From: Deltaproteobacteria bacterium
GTDB lineage: Bacteria > Myxococcota_A > UBA9160 > SMWR01
Direction of reading: 5' to 3'
Assembly (NCBI GenBank): GCA_019313245.1
Contig: JAFDBP010000172.1
Span: forward strand, 1 to 45,266
Length of the DNA: 45,266 nt
In this document: piece by piece, positions 32,830 to 42,100 of the stretch
Numbering within the stretch: the stretch's first letter is position 1
Layout of the letters: the number at the start of each line of letters is the position of its first letter
Notes under the pieces: generated by a model
Database searches by the model: none
The model's input: the letters and a program-made list of their open reading frames with translations, nothing else
What the model was told of the DNA's origin: nothing
Translations under genes and position numbers: made by a program

Positions 32830-34149
32830 ATGGTCGACGAACGAGAACGGCGGGTTATGGATCTGATCGACACGAATCACCGGGAAATCATCGACTTGCT
32901 GCGCGAACTTCTCGCCTTCAAGACGATCACACCGGGCGATCAGCCCGTCGAGCACGACGAGTTCATTCGGCATCAGGCATTCCTGAAACAGACCCTGACG
33001 AACCTGGGTTTCGAAGAAATCGACGTCTGGGAAGCCGACGCCGCCAAACTCGGAGCCGAGCCGGGCTCGGGCGTCAACAAGAATCGCGACCTTCGCAACA
33101 TGCCGATCCTCGTCGGGCGGCTGCCGGGAGCGGGCGGAGGCCGATCGTTGATCCTCAACGGACACTACGACGTCGTCCCGCTCGGTCTGCTCGAAGCCTG
33201 GACGCGAGACCCGTTCGCCGGCGAAATCGCGGACGGCAAGATCTACGGCCGCGGAACGAACGACATGAAGGGCGGGATCGCCGCGATGCTGAAGGCACTC
33301 GACTTCATCGCGCGCGCGGGCTTCACACTGGATGGAGACATCCTCGCACAAATCGTTCCCGACGAAGAGGCCAGCTGCATGGGAACGCTGGCCGCATGCC
33401 AGCGCGGCTACACGGCCGACGCCGCGATCATCCCCGAACCCACGAACATGCGGGTGGGCACCGCGGTGCGCGGCTCGATGGGCGGGAAGCTGACCGTATT
33501 CGGCCGCGCGGGCCACGCCGAACAGCCGCAACCGCACTGGACGGAAGGCGGTGCGGTCAATGCGATCTCGAAGGCGATGCGCGTGCTCGAGGGGATGGCC
33601 GAGGCCACCGAGGAGTGGCGCACCCAGCCCGACAAGCAGCACCCGCTCGTGCCCCCGGATCACATCATTCCGACCGTCATCCGCGGAGGCGAGTGGGCGG
33701 TCACGATCCCCGAACAGGTCGAAATCGAATTCGACTGCATGTTCGTGCCGGGCACGAACGACAAGCGGGCCGAGATCGTGGAGAAGCTCGATGCGGTCTG
33801 CGCCAACGATCCCTGGCTGCGCGAGAACCCCCCGGAACTGGATCTCGGGGACCCCGAAGGGTGGATCTATCCGGCCGAGGTGGGCGAGGACGAGCCGATC
33901 GTCCAGACGGCGCTGCAGTCGTTGGCCGATGTCGGCATCCAACCCGCGTTGATGGGATTCGGTTCCCTGACGGACTGCGTCCATCTGATCAACTACTCCG
34001 AGATCCCGACGATCAATCTCGGCCCCGACATCGAGTCGGCGCATTCGGCCGACGAATTCGCAACCGTCGAGCAGTTGATCGATCTCACCAAGACGCTCGC
34101 GCTCTCGATCATGCGCTGGTCGGGAGTGCGCGAAAGTGCGAGCGCATAG
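32830..34149 (+). CDS. M20-family zinc deacylase (ArgE/DapE type)
   Basis: A 439-aa metallopeptidase-like hydrolase that cleaves an amide bond on an amino-acid-type substrate. Metal ligands are His in LNGHYDVVPLG (about residue 112), Asp in GRGTNDMKGG (about 145) and the PDEEAS Glu pair (about 178), with the dimerisation-domain RAGHAEQPQ and late His in ESAHSADEF. AAAAGGAGA precedes the ATG at 32830; an open frame further upstream is ignored because it overlaps metF. It may remove an acyl group from an N-methylated substrate before demethylation, but this is guesswork from position. Confidence 0.9.
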   Translation: MVDERERRVMDLIDTNHREIIDLLRELLAFKTITPGDQPVEHDEFIRHQAFLKQTLTNLGFEEIDVWEADAAKLGAEPGSGVNKNRDLRNMPILVGRLPGAGGGRSLILNGHYDVVPLGLLEAWTRDPFAGEIADGKIYGRGTNDMKGGIAAMLKALDFIARAGFTLDGDILAQIVPDEEASCMGTLAACQRGYTADAAIIPEPTNMRVGTAVRGSMGGKLTVFGRAGHAEQPQPHWTEGGAVNAISKAMRVLEGMAEATEEWRTQPDKQHPLVPPDHIIPTVIRGGEWAVTIPEQVEIEFDCMFVPGTNDKRAEIVEKLDAVCANDPWLRENPPELDLGDPEGWIYPAEVGEDEPIVQTALQSLADVGIQPALMGFGSLTDCVHLINYSEIPTINLGPDIESAHSADEFATVEQLIDLTKTLALSIMRWSGVRESASA

Positions 34150-34185
34150 ACGCCACCTGCTGCACAATCGGACTGGGAGGCCCTG

Positions 34186-35343
34186 ATGAAGCACCGAATC
34201 CGCCGGGGGGTCGTGCTCGTCGCCTGCGCGATCGCGGCCTGGGCGATCCCGGGATGCGGAGAGGATCCGGAGCCCACGGGCGACGACTACACGCAGGATG
34301 TGATGCGCGAGATCTTCGACGGCATCCGAGTCACCCTGCCCGCCAGCATCGATCCTGACGTCTTCAGTGCACCCGAAAACCAGGGTGAGATCTTTGCGGC
34401 GCTCGACAGCCTGGCGCGCAACGCCGCTTTGCTCGAAGCGCACGCGCAGGGCTGCAACGCCGAGATGGGTTTTCTCGCGCGGTCGGCCGAGCGCGATGCC
34501 ATCGAGGCCAAGACCAGCTACCGGCACGGGCACTACAAACGAGCCGCATTCGTGCTGCGCCAGATCGTGGAGAGCTGCGTGATCTGCCACACCCGGCTTC
34601 CGGACGATTGCGGTTCGCGGATTGCAGAGGAATTCGTCGACGAGGGCGTGATGGCGTCGTTGCCCGCGCATCCGCGGTCGGCGCTGTTGATCGCAACGCG
34701 CCAATTCGACAGGGCCCTCGAAGCGCTGGAAGAGGTGCTCACCGATCCACTGACCCACCCGGCAATCATGCTCGGCCCACTCACCGACTACATGGTCGTC
34801 GCAGTTCGCGTCCTCGGCGACTACGAGCGCCCCATTCCGGTCTTCAGGACTTTCGCGCGGCGCAAAGATCTCTGGCCGAGCCTGAGAGAAGACGTCAACG
34901 AATGGATCGCCGCCCTGCCCTCGTTGCAAGAGCGCACCGCCCGAGCGTCGACCGTCACGAGCGCGCGGGCCATCATCGAAGAGGGAGAAGCGCTCGACGA
35001 ATACGGTGACGGCCAGGGTTCGCTGCTCCACTTCATCGCCGCGTCGAGCATTCTCGAGCGCTACATCGAGGCCCACCCGACGAGGAACGCCGAACTCGGC
35101 GAAGCCTATTACCTCCGCGGCATTCTGGAGACGCGGATCGGGCGCAACTACTGGGTGACCACCGCGCCCTTCTTCCTCGAAGAATCGATTCGAATCGCTC
35201 CGAAAGCGCCCTCGGCTGCAGAAGCGATCGTCGTGCTCGAGCGCGAGATGTTGGCCGCCTATGAGGGATCCGACATCGAAGAACTCCCCGACGCGGAAGA
35301 GAAACACCTCGCCGAGCTGCGCGCGCTGATCGAGGGAAGCTGA
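34186..35343 (+). CDS. Lipoprotein with one c-type haem site and TPR-like C-terminal region
   Basis: A 385-aa envelope protein not of a family I know well. The signal peptide ends at IPGC (Cys24). A helical part (about 35-140) ends in the haem motif CVICH (131-135), placed like that of four-helix cytochromes of the c'/c556 type where the haem motif is C-terminal. Residues 150-385 are helical and TPR-like (AIIEEGEALDEYGDGQGSLL; EAYYLRGILETRIGRNY). It lies 36 bp after the deacylase, so it could be the last gene of the C1 unit and link it to periplasmic electron transfer. It is followed by a convergent gene. Confidence 0.8.
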   Translation: MKHRIRRGVVLVACAIAAWAIPGCGEDPEPTGDDYTQDVMREIFDGIRVTLPASIDPDVFSAPENQGEIFAALDSLARNAALLEAHAQGCNAEMGFLARSAERDAIEAKTSYRHGHYKRAAFVLRQIVESCVICHTRLPDDCGSRIAEEFVDEGVMASLPAHPRSALLIATRQFDRALEALEEVLTDPLTHPAIMLGPLTDYMVVAVRVLGDYERPIPVFRTFARRKDLWPSLREDVNEWIAALPSLQERTARASTVTSARAIIEEGEALDEYGDGQGSLLHFIAASSILERYIEAHPTRNAELGEAYYLRGILETRIGRNYWVTTAPFFLEESIRIAPKAPSAAEAIVVLEREMLAAYEGSDIEELPDAEEKHLAELRALIEGS

Positions 35344-35378
35344 TCTCCTCGCGCCGCGGCAAACACCTCTGAACGAAA

Positions 35379-36080
35379 CTAGCGTTGGCCGGGTCGATCG
35401 TCGGAAGGTTTCCCGTACTGAAACGAAACCACCTCACATGCCGAACAGCGAAACGCGTGGAGGCGAGGTCGGCCACGCCAACCCACCGTTCCCGCCAGGC
35501 CTTTCAGTGCATGCGGCAGCCCGATCGGTTCACCGATCTCGCGCCATTGGATTGCAGAGACGAGCGGCAGGTAACCCTCCTCCATCGCTTCACCACAGAC
35601 GTGGCATCGAATCTCAGCGGGATCCGCTCTCATGCGACGCTTCGGATTCACCGGGAGAGTAAAACTGCGACTGAGCGTGACCCCAAGCGCAATCAATCCG
35701 GCGAGTATCGATCCAATCACGGCAACCATGAACCAGATGATCCAACCAGAAGCTTCGACCGTCGAACTGAGCTCGCACTCGCCCGGCTTCCATGCGACAT
35801 AGACGACTTCCAATGATTCTCCGATTTCAGTGGCATCGTAGATCGCGACCGATGTATCCGCTGTGCAGACTTCTCCGACATGTGGCCCATCGATGACACG
35901 GAGAGCGAAGGTTTCGTTCGGCAGCTTCTCGACGACTTCGGCCTGTTCGCGCGCGGCATTCTCGTGGAGCTGGTAGCAGTGCCACGCAATGCGCATCGGA
36001 CCCCAGAGCGGGATCGCGATCAGCGCTACGAGAGCCGAAATCGCAAGCCAGATGCACAGCTGTTTGGAGCGAGGTGCCAT
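35379..36080 (-). CDS. Two-helix membrane protein with C-terminal zinc-ribbon domain
   Basis: A 233-aa product. Transmembrane helices lie at about residues 8-27 and 112-133, with a soluble loop between (EAEVV... to ...CELSSTVEA). The C-terminal domain has CHVCGEAMEEGYLPL and, about 50 residues later, FRCSACEVVSFQYG: two CxxC knuckles, probably binding Zn2+. The knuckle pattern resembles the small DUF6487-type zinc-ribbon proteins. The function is unknown. It stands between the haem lipoprotein (convergent) and the end of the glucan synthase gene, 99 bp downstream of the latter on the same strand. Confidence 0.75.
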   Translation of the reverse strand: MAPRSKQLCIWLAISALVALIAIPLWGPMRIAWHCYQLHENAAREQAEVVEKLPNETFALRVIDGPHVGEVCTADTSVAIYDATEIGESLEVVYVAWKPGECELSSTVEASGWIIWFMVAVIGSILAGLIALGVTLSRSFTLPVNPKRRMRADPAEIRCHVCGEAMEEGYLPLVSAIQWREIGEPIGLPHALKGLAGTVGWRGRPRLHAFRCSACEVVSFQYGKPSDDRPGQR

Positions 36081-36179
36081 GATCCAATGCAGCGGCGGAT
36101 CGCGGGCCTGGCTTGAACCGCCAAGGCGCGCATCGGGATGGGGCAGCGCGACTGCGGTGAGGCTGCAGCTGGCCGCCGT

Positions 36180-39100
36180 CTACGCCTGGTCCTCTGATTC
36201 GGTGGGCGGGCCCAGACGAACGACGGCGGTGTGCTCCCCTCCGTCTGCGGGAATCTCCACCCGCGCCTCGCTCAGCTTCTGACCATCGACCAGGATCTCT
36301 CGCACCCCGCTCCCGCATCCGTCGGGATTCTCGATCCGAATCTCGAGTGTTCCGCCGGAGAAGCGCATCAGCGCGCGGCACTCCGCCCAATCGCCGGGGA
36401 TGCGGGGATCGATCTCGAGCACATCGCCCACTCGCGCGATTCCCAGGATCGCTTCGACGCCCACGCGCCATGCCCAGGCGGCAGCACCCGTATACCAGGT
36501 CCAACCGCCGCGCCCCGTGTGGGGTGGCGCGCTGCAGATATCCGCAGCAACCGCATACGGCTCCACCGCGTAGCGCATCGCGTCTTCACGCGTCACAGCG
36601 TGGTAGATGGGATTGATGCAGCGGAAGATCTCGGCGGCTCGATCTCCCTTGCCCCGCTTCGCGAAAGCCCACGCCAGCCAGGTGGCCGCATGCGTGTACT
36701 GACCACCGTTTTCGCGCATCCCGGGTGGATAGGATTTGATGTAGCCCGGATCGCGCCGCGTGGCGTCGAACGGCGGCCAGAGTAGGCGAACGAGCTTCTC
36801 CTCATCTCGCACCAGATTCCGATCGACGGCGGACAGCGCCAGATCCGCGCGATCCGACGGGGCCGCCCCGGCGAGAATCGCCCACGACTGCGAAATCGAA
36901 TCGATGCGACACTCTTCCGAATCCTTCGATCCCCAGGGAAGCCCGTCATCGTCGAAGGCGCGCAGGTACCACTCGCCGTCCCAACCCTCGCGCTGAGCCG
37001 ACTGCTGCAGGGAACGCGCGCGGCGACGCCAGCTGGTGGCCCGGCTCTGATCCGATCTCGCCTCGCAGATTTCGGCAAAGGCATTCATGACGCTGGTCGC
37101 AAACCACGCCAACCAGATGCTTTCGCCGATCCCGCGAGCGCCGACGCGATCCATACCGTCGTTCCAATCGCCGCCGCCGATGAGTGGAAGGCCGTGCGGC
37201 CCTCGCGTGACACCCCGTTCGAGTGCCCGCTCACAATGTTCGAAGAGGGAGTACCGGGTCTGGCCCGCTTCGAATTGCGCATAGCGATCGTGCTCCTTCT
37301 CGGCGAGAGGAGCTGCTTCCAGGAACGGAAGCTCGACGTCGAGGATTTCGCGGTCGCCGGTGGCTCGCACGTACTCGGCAACCGCATATGGCAGCCATAG
37401 CAGATCGTCGGAACAACGCGTTCGCACGCCTCGATTTCCGGGTGGATGCCACCAGTGCAACACATCGCCCTCGAGAAACTGGCGTTCAGCGCAGTCGAGA
37501 ATGTGATCCCGCACCCCAGCCGGATCCGCGTGGATGAATGCGAGCCGATCCTGGAGCTGATCGCGGAATCCAAAGGCACCACTTGATTGATAGAAACCGG
37601 AGCGGGCGAGGATTCGCGATGAAAGCGACTGGTAGAGCAGCCAGCGATTGACCATCAGATCGAATGCGGGATCCGGAGTCTCCACGCGAATCCCATCGAG
37701 CAGTCGATCCCAGTGTTCGCCCAATTCGAGCCAGGCGCGCTCTACCCGCTCGGCGTCGCTCCAGTATTGCGCGAGCTCGCAGGCCTGGCTGCGATCGCAA
37801 CCCTGACCGAGAGCGAATAGAACCTCGACGTCTTCACCTGGAGTAATGTCGAGATGGATCTGGAGCGCCGCGCACGGATCGCTATTCGCCCCCGCTCGAT
37901 CACTCAAGCCAAATCGACCCAAACCCGTGGGGCGCGCCATCTCGCCTTCGCGACCGATGAATTCGCAGCGATCGGTCGTAATCCCATGCGGGACGCGATC
38001 CGACACCAGAAAAGCCGTGCGATGAGCGAAGTCGGTATTCCAACTACATCGCGCCAACAGAGCGCCCTGGCTGGAGTCGTACTCTGTTGCGATGAAGTTT
38101 TGCGTCGCCCGACGACTTCTTCCGAGAACCCACTCGGCGTAATACGTCGAAGTGATGCGCCGGATGCGATCCGTCTCGTTGCGAAGCCGCAGGCGCACGA
38201 TCTTTACCGGGGCATCGACGGGAACGAATACGCAGAGTTCCTGCTCCAGACCGTGACTGTGATGACGCCACTTGCTGTAGCCCGCGCCATGAGTCACCTG
38301 ATAGGGCAATCCGTCCCCAGCGGGTTGCGGTGTTGGCGTCCAGATCTGCGCGGTTTCCTCGTCGCGCAGATACAGAACCTCGCCGGGGCGGTCCGTCACC
38401 GGATCATTGCTCCAGGGAGTGAGGCGATTTTCAGCGCTGTTGAGCGACCAGCTATAGGACATGCCCGCCTCGCTGACGAGACAGCCGAATTCGCCGTTGG
38501 CCAATACGTTGCACCATGGCGCAGGAGTCGTCGCTCCAGCGTCCAGATGAATCAGATACTCGCGACCATCCGCAGCAAATCCGCCAAACGAGTTGTCGAA
38601 AAGAAGATCGCTCGGACGCTCGAGCATCGAAATCGGATCGCTCGCGCGCTCGGGGTGCGTAGGCACGAATTCCGGCGGGTTCGAAGGCACGTTGTGGCGT
38701 CCGGTCAGTGCGTATTCGAGATCGTGACCGCTCGCGTCGAGAATCACGCGAGCGGAGGCTTCCAGCAGACTTCGCTCCTCTTCTGCGATTTGATCGGCGC
38801 GAAGCAGGTGAACGCCACCATCTCTGCCCAACCACTCTTCCGCATCCAGATCGCGCAACACCCGCCGCAGATCGTCGAGATCGTCGCCCGCATAACTGGA
38901 CGCGCTGATCGAAAGAACGACCAGATCGAACGCAACTCCGCGTGAGCGCCAGAATTGATTTGCGCGCACGAGATCGCACAGAAGCATCGAATCCTGATCG
39001 GCGAAGAGATGCAGCAGGAGGATCGGCAGGTCTCCCGAGATACCAAAGGACCAGAGCCTCGACTGGCCCAGATGGTTGTGGGCAACCTGACCGGGCGCAC

Positions 39101-42100
39101 AGCGATGGGTCTGGTTCGGATGAATCAAGAGAGACACTAGTTGCTGAAATCGGGGCAGTTGATCGGGAGAAATCTTGAGGCGGTGTGCCTGCCAGCGGGC
39201 CTCGTTCGCGGCCTCTTCGCACACCCAATCCAGGGCGGCCAGATTGTCGAACCGCTCCGCATGTTCCAGCAGGGATTCGCGAGATCCGGCGACGAGGGTC
39301 AAGAATGCAATTCGCTCGGTGGCATGTGGCGCGATCTCGACACCCACCTGCAAACTCATGATGGGGTCGAAGCCGGAACCGACTGTTCCCGTCAGGCGCC
39401 CGCCGGCCAGAGCGCTACGACGGGCGGTTCCGAAACGCCCCATGAAGCGAGCCCGATCCCCTTCGACACCCAGAAACGTCTTGGCGCTCGTATCGGATAC
39501 CACCCGGTGAAGCAGGTGAGGGAAGTGCTGATCCGGCGCGCGCGATCGACGGCGCAGAGCGATCGCATCGAAATCCTCGAGATACTCGCTCTCGACGAAG
39601 AGTTTGCTGAAAGCGAGGTGCTGCTCATCTTCGAGCGCTGGCGCCAGAACGACTTCCGCATAGCTGGTAAAGACCAGTTTGCGCGTTCTGGGTGTATCGT
39701 TGCGAATCGTGATCATTCGGATCTCGACGTCGTCTGCAGAAGCCACCGTGATTTCAGTCGATAGGGTGATACCGTGATCACGCCGATGAAACTCGACGGC
39801 GCTGGAGTGATAGATGACGTTCGAGTCTTCTCCACCGTGACCCATCGGCTGGCGTCCGACCGACCAGATCGCGCCGTCGTCTTGATCGCAGACGTAGATC
39901 CACAGCCCGTTTGCATCGAGCACGCCGTCTGGAATCCAGCGGGTCAGAGAGACACCCAGCCACGACAACCCGCCTGCTCCCGAATCGGTGATCACGCTAC
40001 TCAGACGGCCATTTCCGAGAACCTGCACTTCGGGAGACGCGCCGGCTTGAACCGGTGGCCAGGAGTGGAGCGGCGGAGCCTCGGGCTGTTGGATCGGCGC
40101 TTCCACTTCGACTCTCGCGTCGAGCGGTGTCTCCACCGGCAATCCCATCGGCGCGCGCTCGTGCAGCAGCAGATCGGCGCTCTCGACGAGGCGATTGGCG
40201 TGGAATCTTCTCGGCATCGGTGAATCACACAGAAGATTGTCCAGGGCCGACAGGATCATGCCCTGGTGATGCGCCATGTAGGAATACACGATCGAATGGC
40301 GTACGGAACCGGTCAGGCGTTCGGGGGTGAAGTCGACCGCTTCGTAAAATCCAAAATCCCCGATCATCGACAACTCGCGCAACCGCTCGAAATTCTGGAT
40401 CGCTGCGTGCGGATCGAGGGGTAGCGCGAGGCCCGTCGCGTATGGCGCCACGACGAGATCCTCCGCCAACCCGCGTCGAAGTCCGAGCCCAGGGACTCCG
40501 AACGCGCGATACTGATAGTGTTGGTCGGCGCTGACCGAGGCGAAACCGGATTCGGAGATTCCCCACGGAACCTCTCGCCTCTGGCCGTATTCGATCTGAG
40601 CGGTTACGGCAGCATGTTGACTTCCCGCTAGGAGCGTCCCCTCCTGGCTTCCCATCAGCAGGGGCGGCATCAGGTACTCGAAAAGAGTTCCGCCCCAAGA
40701 GAGCAGAACGTCGGACCCAGCCTGACGCGTCAAGGGTCGTCCGAGTGCGAACCAATGTTCCACCGGAACCTGGTGGGTCGCGATGGCAATGAAACTCGCG
40801 AGCCTGGCCTCTGAAGCGAGCAGATCGTAATGATGTGGATCCGACCGGTTCGAGCTCAGATTGAAACCGATGAAGAAGAGGCGCTCGGCTTCATCGTAGA
40901 GCAACCTGAAGTCCATCTTTTTCACCAGCGAGGCTGAAGCGCGCATGAGGCCGTGTAATTCCGCCTCCAGATTGGCGCCGTTCGAAACTGCATTCGCAAT
41001 CGCCTGCTGGAAATTTTCGATCCAGCTCTCGATGACGTTTCGGTCGTCACCCACGATGTCGAATTCGTCGATCGATTCCTTGACGGTATCGAGGAGCGCC
41101 CTGGCTCGATCCGCACATTGTGGAATGTGGGCGATCGACGAATCTGCGGGGAGCAGTCGCTTGAGTTCCCGAACGGCTTCTGCGAGGTATCGCTGAGCGC
41201 CAGCGTCTTCCAGCTTTGGGAGTCGGGTGAATAGAAGGCTGTGCCATGGCAACAGCAATTCCAGATCCTGACGAATCTCACCCAGATGCGCGTCGACTCG
41301 ATCGATCCAGATTCGAAGTGAATGCAAGGTCGAGCGATCCGCCGTCGCGTCGCTCGCATCGATCGACTCGCCCAGGAGATTGCCGAGCTCACTGACCCGG
41401 CCTGGATCGAGTATCGAATCCCATCGATCCAGGTGATTGCGCGCCTGCGCGGCCTCGTCCGCCATTTCGGCAATCCAATCGCCGAGCAGCCGTCCCATCG
41501 AATGATCCTCGGCCCGGCCCAATGAACATGCAGTCTCTTCGAGAAGCCCCAAAACGTCGGCCAGACCGTCCCAACGCGTCGGTGCGACGATCGGCGCTCT
41601 GCGCATTTCTTCACAGCCTTGAAAGAACGCGAGCAGCGCACCGGCCAGATTTCCACTGTCGACCGTCGACACATAGCGAGGCTGTAGGGGCGTCAGGCGC
41701 TGGGTGTCGTACCAGTTGAGCAGGTGCCCGCGATGACGCTCGAGTTTGCCGATGGTTTCAAAGCTGTTGCGAAGCCTGCTGCTGAAAATTCTGGGGCCGA
41801 TGTAGCCCAGATCCCAGGCCGCCAGGCTCGAGAGAAGCATCATGCCTATGTTGGTCGGAGATGTCCGATGGGCGAGATCGACACGCGGTTGTTCCTGATA
41901 GTTATCGGGCGGCAACCAGTGGTCGTCGGGTCCGACAAAAGTCTCGAAGAACAGCCAGGTGCGTCGCGCCAGTCGACGCAGAAAAGCGATCTCCCGCAGA
42001 TCGAGCGGTTCCTGGCTGGGTTTCGGCTGCTGGCCGATCCGGTAGGCGATTTCGGGCGAAAGCAACCAGGCCAGCAAAAGGGGGGCCGCGGCGATCAGTG

